Shown: one piece after another, positions 8,945 through 18,055 of the stretch
Layout of the letters: every line of letters begins with the position of its first letter
Position numbering within the stretch: position 1 is the stretch's first letter
Assembly (NCBI RefSeq): GCF_000717595.1
Contig: NZ_JNZO01000030.1
Location: 27,557-91,556, forward strand
Length of the DNA stretch: 64,000 nt
Origin: Streptomyces flavochromogenes
Lineage (GTDB): Bacteria; Actinomycetota; Actinomycetes; Streptomycetales; Streptomycetaceae
Direction: 5' to 3'
The notes under the pieces: model-generated
The model's database searches: none
Seen by the model: the letters and a program-made list of their open reading frames with translations, nothing else
Told to the model about the DNA's origin: nothing
Program-made: the position numbers and the translations under genes

Positions 8945-9952
8945 ATGGGTGATCTCGTGAACAGGGTCTCGCGTATCGCGGGCGCGGTGCTGGGGACGGC
9001 GGCGCTGACCGTCGCGCTGGCCGCGTGCGGAGGTGACAGCCTGGAGGAGGGCAGGAAGAAGGGCTCGGGAAGCTCCGGGGACGCCGGGAACTCCGGCGGC
9101 GCGGAGAAGGGCTCGCTGGTCGTCGGCGCGGCGGCCTTCACCGAGGCCAAGGTGCTCGCCGAGCTGTACGCCCAGGCGCTGCGGGACGCCGGATACTCCG
9201 TATCCGTCACCACCGTGAAGAATCGCGAGCTGTACGAGCCCTCGCTGGAGAAGGGCGAGATCGACGTCGTCCCCGAATACGCGGCGACCATCGCGGAATT
9301 CCTCAACGCGAAGGTGAACGGGCCGAAGGCGCCCGAGGACAAGCCGGTCGCCTCCGGTGACGCGACGGCCACGGTCGAGGCGCTGCGGAAGCTCGCCGAA
9401 CCGCGCGGCCTGAAGGTGCTCGCGGTCGGAGAGGCGGTCGATCAGAACGCCTTCGCGGTGACGAAGGAATTCGCCGAGAAGAACAAGCTGAAGACGCTTT
9501 CCGATCTCGGCGGTTCGAAGCTGAAGGTGAAGATCGCCGCCGGTGACGAATGCGCGGTGCGGCCGTTCTGCGCGCCCGGTCTGAAGAAGACGTACGGGAT
9601 CGACGTGACGGGGATCGACCCCAAGGGCGTCGGCACCCCGCAGGCCAAGCAGGCGGTGAAGGACGGGGTGGACCAGCTGGTCCTGACGACCACCACGGAC
9701 GCCACCGTCGACAGCTACGGCCTGGTCTTCCTCGAGGACGACAAGAAGCTGCAGAACGCCGACAACGTGCTGCCCGTGGTCAACGCCAGGGACGCCGGTT
9801 CTCCTGAGATAGCCGCCGCCCTGGACAAGATCACCAAGGTGCTGACCACAGCGGATCTCGCCGAACTCAACCGCAAGGTCGACGCCGAGCGGGCGAAGCC
9901 CGAGGACGTCGCCAAGGAGTATCTGGAGACGAAGGGGCTGCTCAAGAAGTAG
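8945..9952 (+). CDS. ABC importer substrate-binding lipoprotein (OpuAC/OpuBC/ProX family)
   Basis: A 335-residue extracytoplasmic binding protein. It has a type II signal peptide with lipobox LAAC (ALTVALAACGG), then a Gly/Ser linker, then a bilobed domain beginning LVVGAAAFTEAKVLAELYAQALRDAGY, which is the OpuAC/ProX start. DVVPEYAATIAEFLN and the VDQLVLTTTTDATVDSYGLVFLEDD segment near the hinge are typical of glycine betaine/choline-type binding proteins. A GTG at 8957 is an alternative start. Last gene of the importer unit. The exact ligand is not shown by the sequence. Confidence 0.9.
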   Translation: MGDLVNRVSRIAGAVLGTAALTVALAACGGDSLEEGRKKGSGSSGDAGNSGGAEKGSLVVGAAAFTEAKVLAELYAQALRDAGYSVSVTTVKNRELYEPSLEKGEIDVVPEYAATIAEFLNAKVNGPKAPEDKPVASGDATATVEALRKLAEPRGLKVLAVGEAVDQNAFAVTKEFAEKNKLKTLSDLGGSKLKVKIAAGDECAVRPFCAPGLKKTYGIDVTGIDPKGVGTPQAKQAVKDGVDQLVLTTTTDATVDSYGLVFLEDDKKLQNADNVLPVVNARDAGSPEIAAALDKITKVLTTADLAELNRKVDAERAKPEDVAKEYLETKGLLKK

Positions 9953-10082
9953 GCGTCGGGTGAGGGGCGTCGGCGCGAAACGGAACCGGAACGGTGGATA
10001 TCCACTTCTGGTGACGAGAAGTGGCCAAGAGATTGCCGGGCCGACGCCCCACACGGCGCCTACGCACGGTAAATTTCAGGCC

Positions 10083-11162
10083 ATGCCACGTGGACGCCAC
10101 CGCCATTCCCCGCCTCTGCACAAGCTGCTGCCGCCCTCCGCGGTCGCCGGCGCCGCGGTCGTGTGTGCCGCGGCCGCCTGGCTGCCCGGTGACCTGATCG
10201 TCGTACGGTTGCTCGCGGCCGCCGCGGCGGCCGCCGCCGTCACCGGTGCCGTCCTCATGCGCAGTTGGGACCGGAGCGCCGGACTCCGGGTCGCCGAGCT
10301 CGACCGGGCCCGCACCGCCGACCAGTGGAAGTCCGAGGAACGGGTCGCCGAGCTGGAGTCCGACCTCGAGGAGGCCCGCGCGCTCCGCTCCCGGCTCGAC
10401 GCGAAGCTCCGCGCCAAGCGGGTGGAGCTGGCCGGGCTCCGTGGCGAGCACGCCGATCTGCTCCGCCGGTACGCCACGGCCGAGACCGAGCGGGCCAGTG
10501 CGCTGGAAGGCGCCCGCGTCCTGGCGCTGGAGTCGACGTCCGGCACGGCCGGCGACGTCAAGGCACTGCCCGCCGGGGGCTCCGCGCCCACCCCCGAGGC
10601 CTACCGTCTCGCCGCCCAGGCGCTGCGGGACCTCCCGCGCAACGCCGCGGCCCAGCAGGCCCGTCGCACCACCGAGGCCGCCCGCGCGCGCGACCTCGCC
10701 GAGCGGGCCCGTGAGACGGAGGAGCCGCAGGGGAAGCACGCGGCGGCCGCCGGAACCGAGCACAGCCGACCGGCCGCCGCCCTCGCGCTCCCGTCCGCGT
10801 CCACGAAGGTCCCGGCGGTGCCGACCGCGTCCGCGATCGTCCCGTACGCGGCCCGCAGGCCCGTCCCGCGTCCCGAGGGCGGCTTCGACTTCTTCGGTAC
10901 GCAGAAGGCGGCGGCCGCCATCGAAGCGGTGCAGCACACGGACCTCGCCGACGTCGTCGGGGAAGAGGTCCTCGAGGAGGCCCTGGCGGCGCAGACGGCG
11001 CTCGGCGCCCCGCTGCTCACCCCGGTCAGCCCCACGGGGACGCCGGTGAACCCGCTGACGCCGGCGCAGGCGCAGGCGGTCGGCCAGGTCATCGACCTGA
11101 CGGCCCACGACGAGACCGAGCAGCTCGATGTGGCCGAACTGCGCGGAGCGGTGAACTCGTGA
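10083..11162 (+). CDS. Membrane-anchored coiled-coil protein of unknown function
   Basis: A 359-residue protein I do not recognise as a characterised family. A basic, His-rich N-terminus is followed by two close hydrophobic segments (about 18-38 and 40-58), then a heptad-like coiled coil (about 65-145, rich in Glu, Arg and Leu), an Ala/Pro-rich region and a C-terminal part containing a GGFDFFGTQKAAAAIEAV segment. Topology suggests a membrane anchor with a long cytoplasmic tail. The stop overlaps the GTG of the following acetyltransferase. Start ATG 10083 marks the basic N-terminus. Function is unknown. Confidence 0.75.
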   Translation: MPRGRHRHSPPLHKLLPPSAVAGAAVVCAAAAWLPGDLIVVRLLAAAAAAAAVTGAVLMRSWDRSAGLRVAELDRARTADQWKSEERVAELESDLEEARALRSRLDAKLRAKRVELAGLRGEHADLLRRYATAETERASALEGARVLALESTSGTAGDVKALPAGGSAPTPEAYRLAAQALRDLPRNAAAQQARRTTEAARARDLAERARETEEPQGKHAAAAGTEHSRPAAALALPSASTKVPAVPTASAIVPYAARRPVPRPEGGFDFFGTQKAAAAIEAVQHTDLADVVGEEVLEEALAAQTALGAPLLTPVSPTGTPVNPLTPAQAQAVGQVIDLTAHDETEQLDVAELRGAVNS

Positions 11163-11646
11163 CGTACCGCCTCACCGACCTCCCGGCCGGTGAGGCCGCC
11201 GGGCGCCGTGACGAACTGCTCGCCCTGTGCGCCCAGGCCTTCTGCGGCGCTCCCTGGCACGAGCCGCCGCTCGGCGCCGTGCGCACCGTGAACCGGCTGT
11301 CGACTCGGCCGCGCGGAGGGACGACTTCACCGCGGTGGTCGCGCTCGACGCCGACGGCGCCCTGCTGGGGTTCGCGGCCGGCTGGACCGACACCGTCCTG
11401 ACCGGCGGCGAGACCGCCTTCGAACTCGCCGAACTCGTCGTCGTCCCGGGTCAGCAGGGACGGGGAATCGGCCGCGGCCTCCACGACGCCCTGCTCGCGG
11501 CCGTGAAGCCCGGGCCGTCCCTCCTCATGACCCTCGACGTACCGGAACTGACGGACCGGTACGCGCGCTGGGGCTGGACGGTGGCCGACCGGCGCCGCCC
11601 CGGCAAGGAGGAGCGGGACTACGTGGTGATGCGCCGGGAGCACTGA
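11159..11646 (+). pseudogene. GNAT-family N-acetyltransferase interrupted by a frameshift
   Basis: Two reading frames together make one GNAT protein of about 162 residues. The first (GTG at 11159, overlapping the upstream stop) gives MTYRLTDLPAGEAAGRRDELL and on to VRTVNRL near 11304. The second supplies the rest from DSAARRDDFTAVVAL to the stop at 11646, including the acetyl-CoA loop VVVPGQQGRGIGRGLHDALL. One missing base near 11303-11310 would restore NRLVDSAARRDDF. No slippery heptamer or stem suggests programmed frameshifting. It is either a recent pseudogene or a single-base sequence error; the intact coding quality on both sides favours a very recent event or an error. Confidence 0.8.
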
Positions 11647-11700
11647 CCCGGTCGGCCGCAACCCCGGGCCCAGGGCCGGGACGCAGCCCCGGCTCCCCGG

Positions 11701-11800
11701 TCAGGGAGACAGCACAGGGCCCGAGTCAGGGAGACAGCACAGGGCCCGAGTCAGGGAGACAGCGCCGGGCCGGGGTCAGGGAGACAGCGCCGGGCCGGGG
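11701..11800. repeat. Four tandem copies of a 25-bp unit
   Basis: Exact 25-bp periodicity at 11701-11725, 11726-11750, 11751-11775 and 11776-11800. Each unit begins TCAGGGAGACAGC. Units 1 and 2 are identical (then ACAGGGCCCGAG) and units 3 and 4 are identical (then GCCGGGCCGGGG); a fifth partial copy starts at 11801 (TCAGGGCAGC). It lies between convergent genes, just past the nuoD stop. Confidence 0.95.
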
Positions 11801-11825
11801 TCAGGGCAGCACAGCCAGATCCCCG

Positions 11826-12968
11826 CTACTTGTCGATGTCGCCGACGACGAAGAACAGCGACCCCAGGATCGCCACCATGTCCGCGACCAGCGTCCCCGG
11901 CAGCAGTTCCACCAGCGCCTGGATGTTGTTGAACGACGCCGAGCGCAGCTTCAGCCGGTACGGGGTCTTCTCGCCCTTGGACACCAGGTAGTAGCCGTTC
12001 ACGCCGAGCGGATTCTCGGTCCACGCGTACGTGTGGCCCTCGGGCGCCTTCAGCACCTTCGGCAGCCGCTGGTTGATCGGCCCCGGCGGCAGCTCCGCCA
12101 TCCGGTCCAGGCACGCGTCCGCGAGGTCCAGGGAGTTGTGCGTCTGCTCCAGCAGGCACTCGAACCGGGCCAGGCAGTCGCCCTCCTCGCGCACCGCGAC
12201 CCGCAGGGTGTCCTGGAGCTCCCCGTAGGCCAGGTACGGCTCGTCGCGGCGCAGGTCGAAGTCGACGCCCGAGGCGCGGGCGATGGGCCCCGACACCCCG
12301 TACGCGTGGACCGCCGCCGGGGACAGCACGCCGACCCCCCGCGTACGGCCCCGGAAGATCTCGTTGCCGAGGACGAGCCGGTCGTACACGTCCATCCGCG
12401 AGCGGACGTCGGCGACGGCCTGGCGGGCCCGGCCCAGCCAGCCGGCGGGCAGGTCCTCCTTGAGGCCCCCGACCCGGTTGAACATGTAGTGCATCCGGCC
12501 GCCGGAGACCTCCTCCATCACGGCCTGGAGCTCCTCCCGCTCCCGGAAGGCGTGGAAGACAGGGGTGATGCCGCCCAGTTCGAGGGGGTAGGAGCCGAGG
12601 AACATCAAATGGTTGAGGACCCGGTTCAGCTCGGCGAGGAGCGTACGGGTCCACACCGCGCGCTCCGGGACCTCCATGCCCAGCATCCGCTCGACGGCCA
12701 TGACCACGCCGAGCTCGTTCGAGAAGGCGGAGAGCCAGTCGTGACGGTTGGCCAGCATGATGATCTGCCGGTAGTCCCGCGCCTCGAAGAGCTTCTCCGC
12801 ACCGCGGTGCATATAGCCGATCACCGGCTCGGCCTCCCGCACGACCTCGCCGTCGAGCACGAGCCGGAGCCGGAGCACTCCGTGGGTCGAGGGATGCTGC
12901 GGCCCGATGTTCAGCACCATGTCGGTGCTCTCCGCCGCGCCGCCGATGCCGACCGTCGTCTCCGTCAT
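11826..12968 (-). CDS. nuoD: NADH-quinone oxidoreductase subunit D paralogue (solitary)
   Basis: A 380-residue homologue of the 49-kDa/NuoD subunit of complex I, which helps form the quinone site next to cluster N2. The quinone-site histidines are in GPQHPSTHG (22-30), the MHRGAEKL loop follows (Arg55), and later come [37 protein letters not shown] and GVNGYYLVS, ending VVGDIDK with the usual C-terminal FxxxDxx-like tail. The rest of a nuo operon is absent here; only the MidA-like methyltransferase gene precedes it, 4 bp upstream. It may be an alternative subunit for a complex encoded elsewhere or part of a different membrane complex. Confidence 0.9.
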   Translation of the reverse strand: MTETTVGIGGAAESTDMVLNIGPQHPSTHGVLRLRLVLDGEVVREAEPVIGYMHRGAEKLFEARDYRQIIMLANRHDWLSAFSNELGVVMAVERMLGMEVPERAVWTRTLLAELNRVLNHLMFLGSYPLELGGITPVFHAFREREELQAVMEEVSGGRMHYMFNRVGGLKEDLPAGWLGRARQAVADVRSRMDVYDRLVLGNEIFRGRTRGVGVLSPAAVHAYGVSGPIARASGVDFDLRRDEPYLAYGELQDTLRVAVREEGDCLARFECLLEQTHNSLDLADACLDRMAELPPGPINQRLPKVLKAPEGHTYAWTENPLGVNGYYLVSKGEKTPYRLKLRSASFNNIQALVELLPGTLVADMVAILGSLFFVVGDIDK

Positions 12969-12972
12969 GCGG

Positions 12973-14106
12973 TCAGTATCCCCCCTGCCCCGGAGGCGTC
13001 GTAGCCCCGCCCGGGACCCGCCGGGTCAGCCAGAGGAAGTCGCCGAGACCGCCGCGGGCGGTGAGCTCGGCGGCCTCCCCGGCGGAGGAGAGGGCACGGA
13101 CGTACGCGACGGGATCGGTCGAGGCGAGCGAGAGCGGCGGCCGCCCGCCGGACACCCCGAGCCGCCCCAGCGCCTCCCGCTGTGTGACCAGCTCGGCCCC
13201 GCGAGGCCCGCCCTCGCCACCACCCCCACCGTCGCCGACCGCCGCCGCGCACGCGTCCAGCGCCACGTGCGCGGTCAGGTCGCAGCTGCCGTCCGGGACC
13301 GGCGGGACCTCCCGGCCCGCCCGGAAGCCGGTCAGCGAGCCGAAGGGCGGCCGGGCGTCCCGTACGTGCGCGTAGTCCACGGCCACCGCGCGGCCCGCCG
13401 CCAGCGAGGCCACCGCCGACGCCCAGGCCTCGTCACGAGGCCGGCCGATCTCGGCCCGCGCGCCCGGCTCCCGCAGCGGCCACCAGCGGGCCAGCCACTC
13501 CGCGTCCGCGCCGGACACGGGACCGCCGAGCCGCTCCGTGCCGTCCGCGCGGACCTCCACGTACCGGGCCGTGCCCTCCGCGTCCGCCTCGGCGACGTCG
13601 ACCGGCACGTTGTCGAGCCACTCGTTCGCGAAGACCAGCCCGCGCACGCCCCGGGGCAGCCGGTCGGTCCACTCGATCCGGGGATCGAGCCCGGCGGGCC
13701 GGTCCGCTCGCTCGACGGCGTACGCCCGGACCGTCAGGCCCCTGGGGATGCCGCCCGCGCTGTCGCCGGCGATGCCGCCCGGGATGCTGCCCATGGCGCC
13801 GTCCGCGATGCCGCCCGTGAGCCCGCCCGGGGAGTCGCCGCCGCTCCCGATCGCGGTGAGTACTCCCGTGAGCAGCTCCCCCCGCCCCGCGCCCACGTCG
13901 ACGAGGTCGACCTCGGACGTTCCCAGTTCCTCCGCGACCTCGGCGAGCAGCCGGGCCACCGCCGTCGCGAAGAGCGGGGAGGCGTGCACCGAGGTGCGGA
14001 AGTGCCCCGCCGGCCCCTCGGGCCGCAGATAGAAGCCTCCGGGGCCGTACAGCGCCCGTTCCGCGGCCTGCCGCCACCCCTGCCACTGACACGTCTCATC
14101 CGTCAC
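12973..14106 (-). CDS. MidA/NDUFAF7-type SAM-dependent methyltransferase
   Basis: A 377-residue class I methyltransferase of the MidA (DUF185) family. The N-terminus has [33 protein letters not shown], with the FxTS..SPLF pattern of this family; the SAM site is [14 protein letters not shown], and the family acidic/Asn motif [15 protein letters not shown] follows. A Gly/Ile/Ala-rich repetitive insertion (about 110-140) is lineage-specific. GTG at 14106 is chosen for its fit to the conserved N-terminus; an upstream start at 14148 adds 14 residues. In mitochondria the homologue NDUFAF7 dimethylates an Arg of NDUFS2, the NuoD homologue, so the adjacent nuoD (4 bp downstream) is the obvious candidate substrate. 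Confidence 0.82.
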   Translation of the reverse strand: MTDETCQWQGWRQAAERALYGPGGFYLRPEGPAGHFRTSVHASPLFATAVARLLAEVAEELGTSEVDLVDVGAGRGELLTGVLTAIGSGGDSPGGLTGGIADGAMGSIPGGIAGDSAGGIPRGLTVRAYAVERADRPAGLDPRIEWTDRLPRGVRGLVFANEWLDNVPVDVAEADAEGTARYVEVRADGTERLGGPVSGADAEWLARWWPLREPGARAEIGRPRDEAWASAVASLAAGRAVAVDYAHVRDARPPFGSLTGFRAGREVPPVPDGSCDLTAHVALDACAAAVGDGGGGGEGGPRGAELVTQREALGRLGVSGGRPPLSLASTDPVAYVRALSSAGEAAELTARGGLGDFLWLTRRVPGGATTPPGQGGY

Positions 14107-14203
14107 GCGCCCCAGTCTCCACCTCGGGGAGTACGGGTCCCGCGCCAAGGATCGATCCCACGGTTGATCCCTGCACCTATCTCCCTTCCCTACTCTGGGT
14201 GAC

Positions 14204-15412
14204 GTGCAGCGCCTTTACGACTTCATCCGCAGACACCCCACGGGCGTCGACACCTTCTGGGCGGTCGTCCTCCTGGGGTTCTCCATGCTGTGGGTGGTGT
14301 CGGCGGGCACGGGCTCGGTGGAGGGCCACCCCGTCGGGTACGCCCTCGTCGCCGTGCTCTTCTCCCTGGTCGTGGCCCTGCGGCGCCGCGCCCCGGAGAA
14401 GATGCTGGTCCTCTCCGTCGGCCTCGGGCTGGCGCAGCTCGCCTTCGGCCTGACGCCGTTCATGGCCGACTTCGCCATGCTCGTGATCATCTACACCGTC
14501 GCCGCGCACGACGGGCCCCGCTGGGCGTCCCGGCTCGCGCTGGCCGGAGGGCTCTCCGCCGCGACGCTCTCGCAGGTGAGATGGCCGGTGGACGGCCCGC
14601 AGTCGGGCGCGGCCCAGGTCTTCTTCACGGTCATCATGACCGTGCCGTTCGCGCTCGCCTGGGTCCTCGGCGACTCGCTCCGCACCCGCCGCGCCTACTT
14701 CGCGCAGCTGGAGGAGCGGGCCTCCCGCCTGGAGCAGGAGCGCGAGGCCCAGGCCAAGGTCGCGGTCGCCGCCGAGCGGGCCCGGATCGCCCGCGAGCTG
14801 CACGACGTCGTCGCGCACAACGTGTCGGTGATGGTGGTGCAGGCCGACGGCGCCGCGTACGTCATGGACTCCTCCCCGGAGACCGCCAAGCAGGCCCTGG
14901 ACACCATCTCCACCACCGGCCGGCAGGCGCTCGCCGAGATGCGCAGGCTGCTCGGCATCCTGCGGACCGGTGAGCACCAGGAGGCCGGGGAGTACGTGCC
15001 GCAACCCGATGTGAAGCAGATCGAGGACCTGGTCGAGCAGGTGCGGGGAGCCGGTCTGACGGTGGACTTCGCGATCGAGGGGAGCCCGCGCCCGCTGCCC
15101 AGCGGCGTGGAGCTCACCGCGTACCGGATCGTGCAGGAGGCCTTGACCAACACACGCAAGCACGGCGGTCCTGACGTCGGCGCCAGCGTCCGGCTGGTGT
15201 ACTTCGACGACGGCCTCGGACTGCTCGTCGAGGACGACGGCCGGGGAGCGCCGCAGGAGATGTACGAGGACGGGGGAGCCGACGGCCGGGGCCACGGTCT
15301 GATCGGCATGCGGGAGCGGGTCGGCATGGTCGGCGGCACGCTGGACGCGGGCCCGCGTCCCGGTGGAGGCTTCCGGATCAGCGCCCTTCTCCCTCTCAAG
15401 CCCGCTCACTGA
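14204..15412 (+). CDS. NarL-type sensor histidine kinase
   Basis: A 402-residue membrane kinase. Four to five N-terminal membrane segments (about 17-155) replace a large sensor domain, then a coiled-coil linker leads to the HisKA_3 dimerisation helix with the phospho-acceptor His200 in [15 protein letters not shown]. The ATPase has N-box [18 protein letters not shown] and [15 protein letters not shown]. It is followed 18 bp later by its response regulator. GTG 14204 has no clear Shine-Dalgarno; TACTCT at 14191-14196 could be the -10 of a leaderless transcript. The stimulus is unknown. Confidence 0.92.
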   Translation: MQRLYDFIRRHPTGVDTFWAVVLLGFSMLWVVSAGTGSVEGHPVGYALVAVLFSLVVALRRRAPEKMLVLSVGLGLAQLAFGLTPFMADFAMLVIIYTVAAHDGPRWASRLALAGGLSAATLSQVRWPVDGPQSGAAQVFFTVIMTVPFALAWVLGDSLRTRRAYFAQLEERASRLEQEREAQAKVAVAAERARIARELHDVVAHNVSVMVVQADGAAYVMDSSPETAKQALDTISTTGRQALAEMRRLLGILRTGEHQEAGEYVPQPDVKQIEDLVEQVRGAGLTVDFAIEGSPRPLPSGVELTAYRIVQEALTNTRKHGGPDVGASVRLVYFDDGLGLLVEDDGRGAPQEMYEDGGADGRGHGLIGMRERVGMVGGTLDAGPRPGGGFRISALLPLKPAH

Positions 15413-15430
15413 CGACCCCGAAGGAATCTG

Positions 15431-16108
15431 ATGTCCATCCGCGTGATGCTTGTCGACGACCAGGTGCTGCTGCGCACCGGTTTCCGCATGGTGCTCGCCG
15501 CCCAGCCGGACATGGAGGTCGTGGCGGAGGCGGGCGACGGGGTCGAGGCGCTGGAGGTGCTGCGCTCGACGGCGGTCGACGTCGTGCTGATGGATGTGCG
15601 CATGCCCAAGCTCGACGGGGTGGAGACGACCCGGCGGATCTGCTCCCAGCCGGACGCGCCGAAGGTGCTGATCCTGACGACCTTCGACCTCGACGAGTAC
15701 GCGTTCTCGGGGCTGAAGGCGGGTGCGAGCGGCTTCATGCTGAAGGACGTGCCGCCGGCGGAGCTGCTCGGCGCGATCCGCTCGGTGCACAGCGGTGACG
15801 CGGTGGTGGCGCCCTCGACCACCCGCCGGCTCCTCGACCGCTTCTCGCCGATGCTGCCGTCCTCGGGCCGGGAGCCCGAGCGCAAGGAGCTGGGACGGCT
15901 CACGGACCGGGAGCGCGAGGTGATGATGCTGGTCGCGCAAGGCCTGTCGAACGGCGAGATCGCCGCCCGGCTCGTCCTCTCCGAGGCGACCGTGAAGACC
16001 CATGTGGGCCGCATCCTGACCAAGCTGGGCCTGCGCGACCGTGTCCAGGTCGTCGTCCTCGCGTACGAGACGGGCCTGGTCCGGGCGGGCGGCGGCGCGG
16101 CGGGCTGA
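15431..16108 (+). CDS. NarL/LuxR-type response regulator
   Basis: A 225-residue response regulator, cognate of the preceding kinase. The receiver domain (1-125) has the acidic pair Asp9-Asp10, phospho-acceptor Asp55 (VLMDVRMPKLDG), the Thr of LILTTFDLDEY and Lys in MLKDVPP. The C-terminal LuxR-type HTH (about 155-215) reads LTDREREVMMLVAQGLSNGEIAARL followed by the recognition helix in EATVKTHVGRILTKLGLRDR. AAGGAATC precedes the ATG. Its target genes cannot be read from the sequence. Confidence 0.94.
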   Translation: MSIRVMLVDDQVLLRTGFRMVLAAQPDMEVVAEAGDGVEALEVLRSTAVDVVLMDVRMPKLDGVETTRRICSQPDAPKVLILTTFDLDEYAFSGLKAGASGFMLKDVPPAELLGAIRSVHSGDAVVAPSTTRRLLDRFSPMLPSSGREPERKELGRLTDREREVMMLVAQGLSNGEIAARLVLSEATVKTHVGRILTKLGLRDRVQVVVLAYETGLVRAGGGAAG

Positions 16109-16126
16109 GCGGGAGGGGCGCCGGCG

Positions 16127-16738
16127 ATGCTGCTGTGGATCAACGGTCCCTTCGGCGGGGGCAAGACGCAGACCGCGTACGAGCTCCGGCGCCGGTTGCC
16201 GGGCGGCGTGGTGTGCGACCCGGAGCACATCGGCTTCGGGCTGCACCGGACGCTGCCGTCCGCGCTCAGAGGCGACTTCCAGGACCTACGGGCCTGGCGG
16301 CAGGGTGTGCACGAGGTGCTGGACCTGGCGCTCCGGCGGTACGGGCACGGGCCCGTGATCGTGCCGATGACGCTCACCGACCCGGCGTACTTCGCCGAGA
16401 TCGTCGGCAGGCTGCGCGCGGACCACGGCGCGGACCGGGTGCGCCACGTCGCGCTGCTCGCCGAGCGGGAGACGGTCCTGGGGCGGCTGGCGGAGCGGGG
16501 TCTCGGGCGGGGGCTGAAGCGGGAGAGCTTCGCCGTGGCCAAGCTGGACGAGTGTCTGGGGCGCTTGGCGGGCCCCGAGTTCGCCCACCACCTCCGTACG
16601 GACCGGCTGACGGTCCCTGAGGTGGCCGACCGGGTCGCGGAGCTGGCCGGACTGCGGCCCGAACCGAACACGGACGGGCCGCTGCGGCACCGGCTGCGGC
16701 GGCTCCGGGTGGGTCTCTCCCACATCCGTTTCGACTGA
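16127..16738 (+). CDS. TmrB-like P-loop ATP-binding protein
   Basis: A 203-residue P-loop protein beginning MLLWINGPFGGGKTQTAYEL, Walker A GPFGGGKT at 7-14. This start closely resembles the Bacillus tunicamycin-resistance protein TmrB, and the same small-kinase-like fold continues with VIVPMTLTD and a LAERETVLGRLAERG segment. TmrB binds tunicamycin and ATP; whether this homologue protects against a nucleoside antibiotic is inference. It follows the two-component pair by 18 bp and may be co-transcribed. Alternatively it is a generic nucleoside or sugar kinase-like protein. Confidence 0.75.
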   Translation: MLLWINGPFGGGKTQTAYELRRRLPGGVVCDPEHIGFGLHRTLPSALRGDFQDLRAWRQGVHEVLDLALRRYGHGPVIVPMTLTDPAYFAEIVGRLRADHGADRVRHVALLAERETVLGRLAERGLGRGLKRESFAVAKLDECLGRLAGPEFAHHLRTDRLTVPEVADRVAELAGLRPEPNTDGPLRHRLRRLRVGLSHIRFD

Positions 16739-16754
16739 GGGGCCGGCCGGGCCT

Positions 16755-16787
16755 CGGCGTGAACGGCCTGCCCCGGCGTGAACGGCC
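16755..16787. repeat. Two direct 14-bp repeats between convergent genes
   Basis: CGGCGTGAACGGCC occurs at 16755-16768 and 16774-16787. They sit between the TmrB-like stop and the convergent regulator stop. No function assigned. Confidence 0.7.
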
Positions 16788-16820
16788 GGGCCGCCGGGTC
16801 GGATCGGGCCGGGCCGATTC

Positions 16821-17909
16821 CTACCGCAGCACGCTCTCCAGGAAGTCGCTGCCGAGGCGGGCGACGACCGTGACGTCCAGCTGGTGGAGGACGTACCGGC
16901 CACGGCGCTGGGTGGAGATCAGGCCCGCCTTCTTCATGACGGCGAGGTGGCGGGAGACCTCGGGGGCGGAGATGCCGTAGATGGCGGCCAGCTCGCCCGT
17001 CGTGTACGCGCCCCGGGCGAGGCTGCGGCTCAGCCGCATCCGCATCGGGTGGGCGACCGCCTCCATCCGCAGGGTGACCGTGCCGACCGGGACGCCGCCG
17101 CCGAGGTCCCGGGTGGGGACGGGGTACTGGATGACCGGCTGCCAGCCCGGGGCGTGCAGGGCGATGAGGTGAGGCCAGCCGAAGGCCGTCGGCAGGAGCG
17201 TCACTCCGGAGCCCTCGGCGCTGGTGCGGGCGTGACCCAGTTTGTCGACGACGATGCGGGAGCCCGCCGCGTCCTCTTCCAGGACCATCGCGGCGGAGGC
17301 GTCCGCGACGGCCTCGGCCAGCCCCTTGCGGCGCATCAGTTCCGTCTTGTGGCGGGCGTCGGCGGCGAGCTGGACCCGGACGCGCTGCCAGGTGTCGGCG
17401 AAGAAGGCCTCGTCGCAGTCTTCCAGGAGTCGCCGGATCCACGCGCGCGTACCAGGTGGGTCGGCGAGCATCCGTTCGACGAACGCGGCCTGCCGCGGCC
17501 CCCGCGCGGCGGCCAGGTCGAGGGCGCGGCGCCGCATCCGTTCGTCGACGAGCGGGGAGGGGGCGCCGTCCGCGTAGTGGCTGGCGCAGGAGATCTCCAG
17601 GGCCGACGCGACGTATTTCTCGTCGTCCATGCGGTCGAGGTCGTCCAGCTCCTCGGCGAGGGTCTCCCGGGGCCGGGCGGGCAGCAGGATGTCGGAGCGG
17701 GTGGAGCGCCACATGAAGTCGGCCTCGTGGAGCCGGTCGGCGAGCTCGGGCTTGAGGGCGGCGGAGGTCGTGGTGGTCCAGGCGTGGAGCCTGGCATGGT
17801 GCGCGGGCTCGGCGAGGGCGTGCAGGGCGGCGCCCAGCTCGCCCAGCGGCGAGGGGCAGAAGGCGATCCGCTCGTGCGGCAGTCCGGTGATGTCGATGGT
17901 CACGCTCAC
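16821..17909 (-). CDS. ArsR-like winged-helix regulator with DUF5937-type N-terminal domain
   Basis: A 362-residue transcriptional regulator. The first 250 residues (DITGLPHERIAFCPSPLGELGAALHALAEP onward) are a DUF5937-like ligand or dimer domain. The C-terminus holds an ArsR-type winged helix, AYTTGELAAIYGISAPEVSRHLAVMKKAGLIS, followed by the wing QRRGRYVLHQLD. Starts at GTG 17909 (GTG 17903 is an alternative with GGACGG upstream). It is divergent from a 68-residue gene, and the 146-bp gap contains two identical palindromes (17949-18020) that are the likely operator, so autoregulation and control of the divergent gene are expected. Confidence 0.85.
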   Translation of the reverse strand: MSVTIDITGLPHERIAFCPSPLGELGAALHALAEPAHHARLHAWTTTTSAALKPELADRLHEADFMWRSTRSDILLPARPRETLAEELDDLDRMDDEKYVASALEISCASHYADGAPSPLVDERMRRRALDLAAARGPRQAAFVERMLADPPGTRAWIRRLLEDCDEAFFADTWQRVRVQLAADARHKTELMRRKGLAEAVADASAAMVLEEDAAGSRIVVDKLGHARTSAEGSGVTLLPTAFGWPHLIALHAPGWQPVIQYPVPTRDLGGGVPVGTVTLRMEAVAHPMRMRLSRSLARGAYTTGELAAIYGISAPEVSRHLAVMKKAGLISTQRRGRYVLHQLDVTVVARLGSDFLESVLR

Positions 17910-17948
17910 CCGTCCATGGTGCGGGGTGGGACGGGGCCGCTGTCGCGT

Positions 17949-18020
17949 CGTTTGACGGGTGCCGTCAATCGTCGCTCCGGGCGGGCCGGGCCGCCGTTTG
18001 ACGGGTGCCGTCAATCGTCG
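17949..18020. promoter_or_regulatory. Twin palindromic operator sites
   Basis: A 26-bp direct repeat occurs at 17949-17974 and 17995-18020, 46 bp apart. Each copy contains the perfect inverted repeat TTGACGGGTGCCGTCAA (7-bp arms, 3-bp spacer). It lies between the divergent ArsR-like regulator (start 17909) and the small gene (start 18056). The half site TTGACGG also resembles a -35 box, consistent with repression. Confidence 0.8.
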
Positions 18021-18055
18021 TGCCGAGGCGTCGGGACACGGCGCACGGTGAGGAC

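Noticed and set aside
11303..11310. Programmed frameshift in the acetyltransferase
   Set aside because: No slippery heptamer, no Shine-Dalgarno-like stimulator and no stable downstream stem at the junction.
11701..11800. CRISPR-like array
   Set aside because: The repeats are contiguous without unique spacers and no cas genes are nearby; this is a tandem repeat.
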